Below, one piece after another: positions 1 through 6,173 of a stretch of 36,846 bases of DNA (positions within the stretch are counted from its first letter, which is position 1; every line of letters starts with the position of its first letter). The stretch covers positions 1-36,846 of IMG/VR virus record IMGVR_UViG_3300021471_000015, one strand, 5' to 3'. A model generated the notes under the pieces. It made no database searches. It saw only the letters and a program-made list of their open reading frames with translations, and was not told the origin of the DNA. Source of the DNA: a virus. The translations under genes were made by a program, and so were the position numbers.

Positions 1-139
1 ATATTGCCAAAGAATCTTACCCTCGTCCTCTGTATCCTTTTCACCCCATCGGACCCAGTTCTTCATGTGCCCGATAACCACGGCTGTAAACGCCGGACCG
101 AGGCCGTAGTCGCCATTGCGAACGTAGAAGTCGCCTACT
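1..139. repeat. Terminal direct repeat, left copy (contig circularisation)
   Basis: This segment recurs at 36708-36846. The last 126 bases are identical, and the only difference is at position 13 (A here, G at 36720). The overlap shows that the contig closes into a circle of about 36,707 bp, either because the DNA is circularly permuted or terminally redundant, or because of assembler overlap. The difference is synonymous (Ile ATT versus ATC) in the gene that spans the junction, so a real strain variant is at least as likely as an error. Confidence 0.95.
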
Positions 140-312
140 TGGCAGATTCCCTCACGCGCTACTTCTGGCGAGAGTGCTTGACATAGATGGATGTAAGGTT
201 TGGAAGATACTTCAATATCTCCCGCTGCACCCTTGGCCGCTTCCCTCATTTTGTCGGACGGTCCTGCATCGCCGTCATCAAATACTGCCATCTCATTCTT
301 CTTCTTAGCCAT
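1..312 (-). CDS. SSB-like phage protein, N-terminal part (continues at 36846-36084)
   Basis: The gene starts at the ATG at 310-312 and runs off the left edge. Its remainder lies at 36084-36846 because the contig is circular, and the joined product is 311 residues. The N-terminal part is a lysine-rich start, an acidic linker, then a segment with PYIHLCQALSPEV and GDFYVRN, which resembles a recurrent phage family I cannot name. The spacer between the upstream gene (ending at 378) and this start carries the 18-bp repeat at 347-364. The function is discussed under the C-terminal part. Start choice is moderate: the preceding GGAAAG is a plausible ribosome site. Confidence 0.85.
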   Translation of the reverse strand, partial: MAKKKNEMAVFDDGDAGPSDKMREAAKGAAGDIEVSSKPYIHLCQALSPEVAREGICQVGDFYVRNGDYGLGPAFTAVVIGHMKNWVRWGEKDTEDEGKILWQY

Positions 313-346
313 AATACTTTCCAATCGTTTCAAACGTTTCTAAACA

Positions 347-364
347 GTTCCAGACAATCCAGAA
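347..364. repeat. 18-bp intercistronic repeat, copy 1
   Basis: An 18-bp sequence, TTCTGGATTGTCTGGAAC on the minus strand, is present here and at 651-668. It contains TCTGGA twice, separated by TTG. Both copies lie just upstream of a leftward gene start (312 and 635). Spacing and placement suggest a protein-binding or RNA regulatory site. Confidence 0.7.
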
Positions 365-377
365 CATCTTTTATTTC

Positions 378-635
378 TTAGCCCATTTCGTGATCGCTGA
401 TTACTATCCCCGCAACCTTCGGGGTCTTGAGTTCTTTGCATGTTGAGTACTCCGCGTTGGTCCAAACTTCTGGACCCTGATCGCCGCCGTCCTCACTTGC
501 CAAACGACGTGCCTGCTTTGGTGAGTAGGCGTACACAACGTGTGCTAGGCTGTTATCGTATCCACGCCGCATCAGGTTGTCAGCAGCGTCGGTGCGCTTT
601 GGTTTCAAGATGTAGAGTTTTAGCTTCTTGTGCAT
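378..635 (-). CDS. Small conserved phage protein, unknown function
   Basis: An 85-residue protein. I chose the second ATG (635) because AGGGGA lies eight bases ahead of it, while the first ATG (641) touches that site. The sequence has a basic start (HKKLKLYILKPKR), a middle that reads like an embedded 'SPKQARRLASEDGGDQGPEVW' motif, and ends near VAGIVISDHEMG. Small bacterial and phage proteins with an 'EAR-LA...GDEG-EVW...C..L' pattern are common, and this fits them from memory only. It belongs to the leftward early operon. No catalytic residues are evident. Confidence 0.75.
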   Translation of the reverse strand: MHKKLKLYILKPKRTDAADNLMRRGYDNSLAHVVYAYSPKQARRLASEDGGDQGPEVWTNAEYSTCKELKTPKVAGIVISDHEMG

Positions 636-650
636 AATCATTCCCCTTTC

Positions 651-668
651 GTTCCAGACAATCCAGAA
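651..668. repeat. 18-bp intercistronic repeat, copy 2
   Basis: This copy is identical to 347-364. It lies between the stop of the gene ending at 671 and the start at 635, directly before the ribosome site of the 635 gene. Confidence 0.7.
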
Positions 669-670
669 TC

Positions 671-949
671 TTAGCTGCCTTCACAGTCTTCGACCTTCTC
701 ATACGTCATTTCAAAGATGTCAGGCTTGCACGGATAGAACTCACCCTTCACGCCTTTGATAATGTAGTCACCCTTGCTCGCTCTGTGTCCGCCTTCGAGA
801 GTGTCCACGAACAAATGGGCTATCTTACGACCATCCCAAATTATGCTTATATCGTCACAGTCCATAGTGGTGATAATGTCTTGGAAGGATTTCTTTGAAC
901 CATCCCATTGCATCGCCTCAATAACTACTGGTTTCTTTCGATACCTCAT
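671..949 (-). CDS. Small conserved phage protein (GVKGEFYPCKPDIF type)
   Basis: A 92-residue protein with a basic N-terminus (RYRKKPVVIEAMQW), a middle LFVDTLEGGHRASKGDYI and the motif KGVKGEFYPCKPDIFEMTY near the C-terminus. This combination is very widespread in phages of many hosts, but to my knowledge has no assigned function. The ATG at 949 is used rather than the GTG at 952 because AGGAGA is better spaced. The start overlaps the TGA of the upstream gene, so the two are probably translationally coupled. Confidence 0.85.
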   Translation of the reverse strand: MRYRKKPVVIEAMQWDGSKKSFQDIITTMDCDDISIIWDGRKIAHLFVDTLEGGHRASKGDYIIKGVKGEFYPCKPDIFEMTYEKVEDCEGS

Positions 950-1209
950 CACTCTCCTTCATAAGCAGCTTCGTACTCGCAGGCCCACAAGGCCCGCACA
1001 GTGTTCAGCTTGGTTTCAAATTCCATCGCGACCTTAGCGTACTTCATCGCCCGCATATCCTTCGCGATTTCAAACTTCAATTGCCGGTGCCAGTGGTCGC
1101 ACACAATCTCGCGTATCAGGCCGCAATCAGTCTCGAAATCCCATGCAACCTTGCTGCGCTGATCGTGCCGCCAGTTGAGGACCTCTTGGATTCTTTCATC
1201 TAGGGTCAT
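949..1209 (-). CDS. Hypothetical early protein
   Basis: An 86-residue protein starting MTLDERIQEVLNW, rich in charged and aromatic residues and probably helical. The ATG at 1209 is chosen because GGAGG lies just upstream and because it forms an ATGA overlap with the stop of the previous gene (1206). I do not recognise the family. It lies in a run of tightly overlapping small early genes. Confidence 0.75.
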   Translation of the reverse strand: MTLDERIQEVLNWRHDQRSKVAWDFETDCGLIREIVCDHWHRQLKFEIAKDMRAMKYAKVAMEFETKLNTVRALWACEYEAAYEGE

Positions 1210-1574
1210 GCGCCTTCCTCCAAAGCCATAAATCCCCGAACAATCTCTTGTTCCTCGCAATGTTTATCGTAGCTATCAGTGTTGAACCTTCCCGCCATGC
1301 GAGCCTTCACGTAAGCATGGGTCGCCTGACGCTCCATCTTCGCTTGTAACGCTATCGCTGCATGGTTGACGGGTTCTGGCTCTGCTATCTCGCGGAATGC
1401 CCTCTCGTCGCCATCCTGCAACCATTGCGTTATTTGTTGGTTGTGACGCTGGACCCAACGCTTGCTATGCTCCCAGTCTGCCAGTTTGATAGCGTTCTTC
1501 TTGCGATGGTCTATCCACGATCTTGCGTACATGCTTGGCTCGGGTGGCATCAGTTTGTAATCGCTTACTCGCAT
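1206..1574 (-). CDS. Hypothetical early protein
   Basis: A 122-residue protein starting MRVSDYKLMPPEPSMYARSW. It is strongly charged and helical, with DWEHSKRWVQRHNQQITQWLQDG in the middle. GGAGAA lies eight bases upstream of the ATG at 1574. The start overlaps the end of the upstream gene by ten bases and the end overlaps the next start by four. No known family is recognised and no membrane segment is visible. Confidence 0.75.
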   Translation of the reverse strand: MRVSDYKLMPPEPSMYARSWIDHRKKNAIKLADWEHSKRWVQRHNQQITQWLQDGDERAFREIAEPEPVNHAAIALQAKMERQATHAYVKARMAGRFNTDSYDKHCEEQEIVRGFMALEEGA

Positions 1575-1918
1575 GATAGTTTCTCCGCTAGTTCGTCGGC
1601 TTTGGCTAGGGCATCCGGCACATACGTTTCTATCACTCCGCGCCAACCCTCAATGTCGGTCCCATGCCAATCTTCTTCACACGTCTTCTTTGCAGCGTCA
1701 GATTCAAGCTCCGCCTTCATCCAATCCAACGCCTTACGCTGCACGGCTATGATGTCCAACAATACCTTCATCTCACGTTGCGCCTCTGCCAGTAGCAGCA
1801 CCTCGGCAACGCCTGTCGATGCAAGCTGGCTCATTAGGTCTTGGTCGAATGGGCCAAGGATGTCTAGTGCCGATTGGCAGCTTTCCCGCAACGCCGCTAG
1901 GTTCTTATGCTCGCTCAT
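1565..1918 (-). CDS. Hypothetical coiled-coil early protein
   Basis: A 117-residue protein starting MSEHKNLAALRESCQ. It is largely helical with alternating charges, and the segment LLLAEAQREMKVLLDIIAVQRKAL is typical of small accessory phage proteins. The phrase LDIIAVQ-RAL recurs in the product of 34508-34777 (LLDIIAVQARALMK), so the two are probably paralogues. The ATG at 1918 follows GGGGAG and overlaps the previous stop (ATGA). Confidence 0.75.
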   Translation of the reverse strand: MSEHKNLAALRESCQSALDILGPFDQDLMSQLASTGVAEVLLLAEAQREMKVLLDIIAVQRKALDWMKAELESDAAKKTCEEDWHGTDIEGWRGVIETYVPDALAKADELAEKLSCE

Positions 1919-2451
1919 TGCTTGACTCCCCATGAAATCTCCCATGCTGTGCGCTTGGCTACATCGTTGATCGACACCACGAAGCCACAGCTTATCAATG
2001 CTTCCTCACCCTCAATGCTCAAGCGCCGCCAGTTGAGGTTGCTACTTCCACACATCGTGCGTTGCTGGTCGTGAGCGTCGCCGATAATCCTGAACACCTC
2101 GGACGCTGTAACGTCAAGGTTCTCAGGCTGCAAGGATTTAGCGTGCGGGAAATTCTCGCCCACTCGCACAGTGTCCCAGCCTTCTAGGACTGTTGGCTCT
2201 TTTAGTTCGTCGGTCATTGGGTTGCCTTTCTGATGACAGCGTTGACCATATCCCAATTCACCGCCTGTTACTTCTTCGTCTTCACTATCAACCAACATCT
2301 GCAACGCTTCAAGCATGTCAGTCGCTGCGGCTATTAGGCGGGCGTTGGCTTCCGGTGTTCCGAAGCCTGAGTCCTCGGATGTTCCGACGTAATAATTAGG
2401 CACAGTATCCCAGCCTTCTAGGACTGTTGGCTCTTTTAGTTCGTCGGTCAT
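1915..2451 (-). CDS. Early protein with in-frame tandem duplication
   Basis: A 178-residue reading frame in which the 17-residue start MTDELKEPTVLEGWDTV occurs twice, at residues 1-17 and 79-95. Both copies have their own ATG and purine-rich leader. The first half holds PEANARLIAAATDMLEAL, the NARLIAAA motif shared with the next gene upstream. The second half (GENFPHAKSLQPENLDVTAS onward) is unrelated. The frame stays open across the junction, so it may be read as one fused protein, as an internally started second protein of 100 residues, or both. Confidence 0.75.
   Translation of the reverse strand: MTDELKEPTVLEGWDTVPNYYVGTSEDSGFGTPEANARLIAAATDMLEALQMLVDSEDEEVTGGELGYGQRCHQKGNPMTDELKEPTVLEGWDTVRVGENFPHAKSLQPENLDVTASEVFRIIGDAHDQQRTMCGSSNLNWRRLSIEGEEALISCGFVVSINDVAKRTAWEISWGVKQ
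2167..2225. repeat. 59-bp direct repeat, copy 1 (internal gene start)
   Basis: This segment matches 2401-2459 at 58 of 59 positions. It carries a ribosome site, ATG and the first 17 codons. The copies are 234 bp apart, exactly 78 codons, so the reading frame is preserved. Confidence 0.9.
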
Positions 2452-2459
2452 TGGGTTGC
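2401..2459. repeat. 59-bp direct repeat, copy 2 (gene start)
   Basis: The partner of 2167-2225. It covers the ATG at 2451 and the end of the upstream gene. Confidence 0.9.
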
Positions 2460-2756
2460 TCCTGCTATTACAGCGTCAAGCCGGTCTGATAGTAACGGGT
2501 CGCCCAAGCCATGCTCATCACGAATAGCCACAAGCATCTCAATCATCGTTGGCGCTGCAGCTATTAGGCGGGCGTTGGCATCACGTATCTCTCTGTCACC
2601 CTCTAGATATTCATGCTTGCCGTCCTCAAGGTTCATCTTGCAAGGGAAAACACTGGCTACTAGCGTACTGTCCTTATCAGCGCCAGCAGGCACGTTCGCA
2701 CGAACAGTACCAATGTCCATGCTCGCTTCCCACGGTCCCTCTGTATGCTTCGTCAT
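2448..2756 (-). CDS. Phage protein with H-T-GPW and NARLIAAAP motifs
   Basis: A 102-residue protein starting MTKHTEGPWEASMD and containing DREIRDANARLIAAAPTMIEML. This pairing of an N-terminal HTxGPW and a C-terminal NAxLIAAAP motif is very common in phages and prophages, and I know of no firm function. The ATG at 2756 follows GGAGAG. It is the first gene of the leftward early operon, 83 bp downstream of the promoter at 2839-2866. A short GC-rich hairpin with a TTCG loop (around 2766-2787) lies in its leader. Confidence 0.85.
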   Translation of the reverse strand: MTKHTEGPWEASMDIGTVRANVPAGADKDSTLVASVFPCKMNLEDGKHEYLEGDREIRDANARLIAAAPTMIEMLVAIRDEHGLGDPLLSDRLDAVIAGATQ

Positions 2757-2838
2757 AATCTCTCCGGTTAGTTGGGGCCAGCCGAAGCCAGCCCCGTTTA
2801 CAGATGCCCGATGCAACGACCGAGCTAACACTGGAAGG

Positions 2839-2866
2839 AGTGTAGCCGCTAGGTTCGACATTGCAA
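2839..2866 (-). promoter_or_regulatory. Leftward early promoter
   Basis: TTGCAA (2866-2861) and TACACT (2844-2839) are separated by 16 bases on the minus strand, upstream of the first leftward early gene. It diverges from the rightward promoter at 2897-2924, with the two -35 boxes about 30 bp apart. This layout is expected of a regulatory switch. Confidence 0.55.
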
Positions 2867-2896
2867 GCACTTTCTATAAGTTTTCTAGCAATTTAC

Positions 2897-2924
2897 TTTA
2901 CAGACCCGCATCAGCGTGTATATT
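2897..2924 (+). promoter_or_regulatory. Rightward promoter for the 2943-4355 cluster
   Basis: TTTACA (2897-2902) and TATATT (2919-2924) are separated by 16 bases, 18 bases before the ATG of the ribbon-helix-helix gene. AAGG at 2931-2934 is the likely ribosome site. Confidence 0.6.
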
Positions 2925-2942
2925 CATAGCAAGGAAAAACAC

Positions 2943-3074
2943 ATGCAATTGAACGTAAAGGACGTTGACGACAAAATGGTAGCCAAGGCACGCAAGAAAG
3001 CCAAGGCTAGAGGGTGGTCGCTAAGCGAGCTTGTTAGGCGCTTGCTGGCTGAGTTTGTGAAGGGGAAGAAATGA
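2943..3074 (+). CDS. Ribbon-helix-helix DNA-binding protein
   Basis: A 43-residue protein. The pattern is a short beta strand (MQLNVKDV), a basic helix (DKMVAKARKKAKARG) and a second helix beginning WSLSELVRRLLAEF. This is the Arc/MetJ/CopG fold, in which dimers insert a paired strand into the major groove. It is first in the only rightward operon and lies beside the divergent early promoters, so a role as repressor or switch protein is the natural inference. Its TGA overlaps the next ATG. An antitoxin role is possible, but no toxin is recognised next to it. Confidence 0.8.
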   Translation: MQLNVKDVDDKMVAKARKKAKARGWSLSELVRRLLAEFVKGKK

Positions 3075-3334
3075 GCCAACTAACGAACAAAGAGATGCTG
3101 CAATTCATCCACGACCGCATGATTCATGTACACGGCGACAATGAGAACGCGGACTTTATGCACGGTCTCAGGCGGGTTATGAAGGCTATGGAAGCCGCAG
3201 AGGCACGGGTTGCTGAGTTGGAGGGATTCGCCGATGACATACTGGCCATCAACAACGGCACAGTTACGGGCGCTGAGGGGATGGCTGGCATTGCCCGCAA
3301 AGCATTGAACACGGGAGAGAAAGATGGCGAGTAA
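3071..3334 (+). CDS. Hypothetical protein of the rightward cluster
   Basis: An 87-residue acidic, helical protein starting MSQLTNKEMLQFIHDRMIHVHGD. The central EAAEARVAELEGFADDILAI looks like a short coiled coil. It starts in an ATGA overlap with the ribbon-helix-helix gene, with GGGGAAG immediately upstream, so it is co-translated. I do not recognise the family. The position directly after a small DNA-binding protein would suit a partner protein, but nothing in the sequence proves it. Confidence 0.7.
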   Translation: MSQLTNKEMLQFIHDRMIHVHGDNENADFMHGLRRVMKAMEAAEARVAELEGFADDILAINNGTVTGAEGMAGIARKALNTGEKDGE

Positions 3335-3611
3335 GATTGACGAAGCAATGGCAGCACTGGAGGGCATGGTTGAGATACCCAACCTTATCACCATCGTAGG
3401 CAATGAGTTTTTGCGTAAGCGCGGCAAGCTAATCCTAGCAGTGTTACAGTATCTGCAAATCACTATGGTCGAAGATGGCGGATGGGATGATATCGGCGCG
3501 CCGCATCACGCAGGGCACGGTCATAGGGTTCGCGGTCATTGGGACAATGATGGTTCGGAATGCGAACGATGCAAGGCTTGGAATACGCTACAGGAGATTA
3601 TTGATGACTAA
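3324..3611 (+). CDS. Hypothetical protein with C-terminal Cys/His cluster
   Basis: A 95-residue protein starting MASKIDEAMAALEGMVEIP. The second half has HHAGHGH, then GSECERCKAW, so four or more histidines precede a CxxC pair and could bind a metal. GGGAGAGAAAG precedes the ATG at 3324. It overlaps the previous gene by 11 bases and the next by eight. No family is recognised. Confidence 0.65.
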   Translation: MASKIDEAMAALEGMVEIPNLITIVGNEFLRKRGKLILAVLQYLQITMVEDGGWDDIGAPHHAGHGHRVRGHWDNDGSECERCKAWNTLQEIIDD

Positions 3612-3948
3612 CGCGAGAATGGTCGAGATGCGGGAATCAGGCTGCAAACTTAGAGAAATCGCCGCTGAGTTTGGTTGCTCGATCACTACGGTGCATCAGC
3701 GCCTCAAGAAATCTGAGATAGATGCAATAGAGGTGGCAGACGAGCCTAAATCTACTAAGCGCCCGCTTGTTGAAACAATAGCTTGGGTCAATGAACGTTG
3801 TGATTTATACGTAGCTGAGGCTGCAAGCGAGTATGCTGAGGCGACTAAGCGATTTGAGGCTAGGACCACCGAGATAGTGGCGATGCGAGCTTGGGCGGTA
3901 AGACTAGCGGAAGACATGCACGCGGAGCAGAAGGGAGCGAACCAATGA
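3604..3948 (+). CDS. Helix-turn-helix DNA-binding protein
   Basis: A 114-residue protein. Residues 1-37 (MVEMRESGCKLREIAAEFGCSITTVHQRLKKS within them) form a clear helix-turn-helix of the homeodomain-like/resolvase type: 'G.s.reIA..fg.s..TV...L'. The rest is helical and charged. I chose the ATG at 3604, inside the end of the upstream gene, because it puts the helix-turn-helix at the N-terminus and repeats the overlap pattern of this operon. It could be a regulator. A terminase-small-like role is less likely because another candidate lies next to the large terminase. Confidence 0.75.
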   Translation: MTNARMVEMRESGCKLREIAAEFGCSITTVHQRLKKSEIDAIEVADEPKSTKRPLVETIAWVNERCDLYVAEAASEYAEATKRFEARTTEIVAMRAWAVRLAEDMHAEQKGANQ

Positions 3949-4355
3949 CTAACCTATTCTACATCGCAGCAGGCATAGGAATCGGGCTGCTTGGCGTTGC
4001 TGCGTTCAATTGGTGGAGGGGTGGCAGGGAGCGTCGGAGGCTGCTTGCTGGGGGTGAGTGGGGCAAGGAGCCTAGCCTTGCAGACGCGATTATCCAGAGC
4101 CTCACAGATGACCCAGACCTATGGAAGTTTGACCACTACCACGCACGTCATGAGACTATGGGAGGACTTTGGATTGCAAATGGGTATCTATCATTAGGCA
4201 AAGCAGCCCACGGGAAGTCTATAAACCCGATCCCGTTCTGGGACAAAGGCAGAGTCTACAGGGCCATCATGGCTGCTAGAGAAGCTAGAGATGTTGCTCA
4301 ATTCAAAAACCCTCAGATGATTGAGGGGCGTGATTCCTTGGCCGAGACTGGTTGA
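3945..4355 (+). CDS. Small membrane-anchored protein
   Basis: A 136-residue protein with an N-terminal transmembrane segment (LFYIAAGIGIGLLGVAAFNWW, residues about 4-24), followed by a basic stop-transfer run (RGGRERRR) and a cytoplasmic soluble domain. The topology is therefore likely N-out, C-in. Its ATG overlaps the upstream TGA (ATGA), with AAGGGAG as ribosome site. It is last in the rightward cluster. No enzyme motif is seen. A superinfection-exclusion or host-membrane role is possible, but this is inference from topology and location only. Confidence 0.7.
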   Translation: MTNLFYIAAGIGIGLLGVAAFNWWRGGRERRRLLAGGEWGKEPSLADAIIQSLTDDPDLWKFDHYHARHETMGGLWIANGYLSLGKAAHGKSINPIPFWDKGRVYRAIMAAREARDVAQFKNPQMIEGRDSLAETG

Positions 4356-4527
4356 GTCCCGCACTATGATTATCATCCAGCCAGTCTTACGGCGCTGACC
4401 ATGCCCGCGCTTATGCGCCTTGTGCTTGTGTAGGCTCTGTTGCTGTGAGGTCGGGCTATCATATCCAATGAGCCATCGTCATACTCCCACAGCCGCGCTA
4501 CATAGCGGTGTATCGTACATGCTGGAT
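4356..4527. other. Convergent intergenic region
   Basis: The rightward cluster and the late leftward operon converge here. I see no clear terminator hairpin. On the minus strand one frame reads VARLWEYDDGSLDMIARPHSN without a usable start before an internal ATG at about 4463, so it could be a decayed gene end or a 29-residue peptide. Confidence 0.4.
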
Positions 4528-4866
4528 TTATCCAAACACCTTCACCGCTTCACCAAGCAGCGTGGTCAATGATTTCAAACTGTCGCTCAAGATTGTACTG
4601 AACGTGGTTCTTGCTTTCTCGTTCGCTATCCCTGCCAACCTGCTTGCTAATCCAAGCTGCCCAGTGTGCATCAACTCATGGGCTTCCTTGGGATAGTTAG
4701 CGTACGTGGTGATTACAGGCTCAATGATTGCGTGATACTCACGGATAGCTTGCTCCGCTTCCTCGCCTGCTTCTTCGCCCATGCCTAGCAACGTATGCGA
4801 CGCATCAGCGCCGATGTCTTTCAGGCCGTCCTTTACAACGTCGAATATGGTCGATAGGTTACTCAT
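4528..4866 (-). CDS. Hypothetical protein at the end of the late operon
   Basis: A 112-residue mostly helical protein starting MSNLSTIFDVVKDGLKDIGADASH. The ATG at 4866 is chosen because it forms an ATGA overlap with the upstream stop and follows AAAGGT. The sequence has amphipathic helices and small-residue runs (EEAGEEAEQAIREY) but no clear transmembrane segment. As the last leftward gene, next to the lysis-type cassette, it could belong to late lysis or virion accessory functions. No family is recognised. Confidence 0.7.
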   Translation of the reverse strand: MSNLSTIFDVVKDGLKDIGADASHTLLGMGEEAGEEAEQAIREYHAIIEPVITTYANYPKEAHELMHTGQLGLASRLAGIANEKARTTFSTILSDSLKSLTTLLGEAVKVFG

Positions 4867-5348
4867 GGCATTACCTTTCTTTTGTACACTAGCTCGCCGC
4901 CTTGTAGCCAACGGGCTGTATTCTCAAAGACGGCTTTCATCTCATCACCATAACCAAAGCGGTTCTGATTTATTTCAATTGATTTCATTAGGTCGCCGTC
5001 GTCATGGCGTTGTGTTGCAGCAAGCCAATCGCATAGCATTTCAATCAAGTCTACTAGGTTCATGTCCTTGATTCCGCCATCGAAAAATTCAGGGTGGTGT
5101 CGGTTCGTTGCATAGTGGTGGTCGAGCGCGGGCTTCATCGCTTTAAGAAAGCCTTTGTACTCGTCACTCCCATAAGTGCTGTCTTTGAGTTTTGGCGTGA
5201 ACTTATCGAAGATATCCTTTTCTTCTGGTTGTAACTTGCCAGCGTCATGGATTTCGTCACGGTGCAATAGCTCGCAGATAACCTTGCTAAGAATAACCGA
5301 AACCAGCCGCATGTGTTCGAGCGTCGCGGTTTTTGAATCGTTACTCAT
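4863..5348 (-). CDS. DUF5662-like protein
   Basis: A 161-residue protein starting MSNDSKTATLEHMRLVSVIL. The conserved block YATNRHHPEFFDGGIKDMNL, followed by VDLIEMLCDWLAATQRHDDGD, matches the DUF5662 family as I remember it. The His-His-Pro and Asp-Trp positions recall HD-type metal centres, but a reaction is not established. AGGGGAAGAAAG precedes the ATG at 5348. The start lies inside the lipoprotein gene end. DUF5662 proteins occur in phages and bacteria, and no role in lysis is proven. Confidence 0.8.
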   Translation of the reverse strand: MSNDSKTATLEHMRLVSVILSKVICELLHRDEIHDAGKLQPEEKDIFDKFTPKLKDSTYGSDEYKGFLKAMKPALDHHYATNRHHPEFFDGGIKDMNLVDLIEMLCDWLAATQRHDDGDLMKSIEINQNRFGYGDEMKAVFENTARWLQGGELVYKRKVMP

Positions 5349-5601
5349 CTTTCTTCCCCTTGCTGGATTCATAGAATATCGCGTTGAAGAAGAAGTATTC
5401 CCGCAGCTTGTGCTTGCTCGTCGGCATGTGGAGCTTCTTATCCTCGTCGCTCATCGCCAGCCAAGCCTCGTCGCTGACCGTGGGAACCTTGTCAGCGTAC
5501 CAGATTGACTCCGCTTCTTCCAAGTTGGCTTGGGTCAGCGGGTCCGTTGATTGACAAGATGCCGTGAGCATCAGGATTGTAAGTATCGCTAGATATTTCA
5601 T
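5341..5601 (-). CDS. Small lipoprotein, possible outer-membrane spanin
   Basis: An 86-residue protein. MKYLAILTILMLTASC is a typical lipoprotein signal peptide, with the lipobox LTAS ending at Cys16. The mature part is acidic and not proline-rich, so it is unlike classic Rz1. It follows three small membrane proteins in a row, which is the usual setting for spanins, and that supports a role in late envelope disruption. The start overlaps the TGA of the 30-residue membrane peptide. A lipoprotein signal implies a host with lipoprotein processing. A Gram-negative host is suggested, not proven. Confidence 0.75.
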   Translation of the reverse strand: MKYLAILTILMLTASCQSTDPLTQANLEEAESIWYADKVPTVSDEAWLAMSDEDKKLHMPTSKHKLREYFFFNAIFYESSKGKKDE

Positions 5602-5690
5602 TTTCTACCTTGTAAGATTCCCCAGACTGCGAGGCCCGTAAAAAAGGCTACCGTGAATGCGAAGCCTATCCAATCTCTGACGCTATCCAT
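5598..5690 (-). CDS. 30-residue single-pass membrane peptide
   Basis: A very short gene of 30 codons plus stop. MDSVRDWIGFAFTVAFFTGL starts it, then a further hydrophobic stretch to WGILQGRK. It forms one transmembrane segment of about 20 residues with a basic C-terminal end. Its ATG overlaps the TAG of the upstream holin-like gene and its TGA overlaps the ATG of the lipoprotein gene, so it is in tight translational coupling. The arrangement fits a pinholin or antiholin, though it is too short to assign by family. Confidence 0.65.
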   Translation of the reverse strand: MDSVRDWIGFAFTVAFFTGLAVWGILQGRK

Positions 5691-5856
5691 CAGACTTGTC
5701 TACGTAGCTCATACCTATCACATAAGCCGCTGACAGGCCCGCTAAGGCCATTATTGCTTCTTCGCTTAGGTTGAGGCCCGCTTTCTTGTTGAAGGCCACT
5801 AGAACGCCTGTAATGATTGTGACCCATAGCTTCCGGCTGTATAGCTTGCTTAACAT
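5683..5856 (-). CDS. Holin-like small membrane protein
   Basis: A 57-residue protein with two hydrophobic segments (KLWVTIITGVLVAF at about 9-22 and AIMALAGLSAAYVIGMSYV at about 35-53), separated by NKKAGLNLSEE. The residues before AYVIG resemble the small 'GLNLSEEAIMALAGLSAAYVIG' type proteins seen near phage lysis genes. The start overlaps the TAA of the upstream gene. Two short helices joined by a polar turn suit a class II holin. Confidence 0.7.
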   Translation of the reverse strand: MLSKLYSRKLWVTIITGVLVAFNKKAGLNLSEEAIMALAGLSAAYVIGMSYVDKSDG

Positions 5857-6173
5857 TAGGTTGCCTTCCCTTCGAGCACTGCAATCTTGCCTGCCTGCAC
5901 GTCTAGCTTCTCTGAGTGCCGGTTCTGGCGGGCCTTGACTTCCCTGAATTCACCCTTGCCATGTTTCAGGTCTTGCTCCATGAGCGCGCAGGTTGTGCTG
6001 ATTGTTGATATTGCGCCCGTTAGGTCTTCAAGGGTCTTATGCGTCTTGTGATGCGCATCGTCGCTAGACTTCTTGTACGCCTTGAACATGTAGAACAGAA
6101 TAGCAAACGATGTAAAGCCTCCGCCGCCTACCAATGCTGTGTCCGAGAACAATGCTTCAATCAGACTTTCCAT
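5856..6173 (-). CDS. Membrane protein with coiled coil (spanin or holin accessory)
   Basis: A 105-residue protein starting MESLIEALFSDTALVGGGGF. A hydrophobic segment (FTSFAILFYMFKAYKK, about residues 20-35) is followed by a charged helical region that reads as a coiled coil to the end. The ATG at 6173 follows GAAGG. An N-terminal membrane anchor with a long coiled coil is the layout of inner-membrane spanins (Rz), but it also occurs in holin-associated proteins. Its end touches the holin-like gene. Confidence 0.7.
   Translation of the reverse strand: MESLIEALFSDTALVGGGGFTSFAILFYMFKAYKKSSDDAHHKTHKTLEDLTGAISTISTTCALMEQDLKHGKGEFREVKARQNRHSEKLDVQAGKIAVLEGKAT

Noticed and set aside
1362-1925. 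Plus-strand open frame of 187 codons
   Set aside because: It is opposite two coupled leftward genes, with a low-complexity Ser/Ala composition typical of antisense shadows.
2943-3334. Toxin-antitoxin pair
   Set aside because: The ribbon-helix-helix protein could be an antitoxin, but the next gene has no toxin-like motif and the pair is part of a larger operon.
4356-4530. Programmed -1 frameshift at the end of the 4528 gene
   Set aside because: The downstream frame looks protein-like, but the sequence at the stop (GTGTTTGGATAA) is not a slippery heptamer and no stimulating hairpin is clear.
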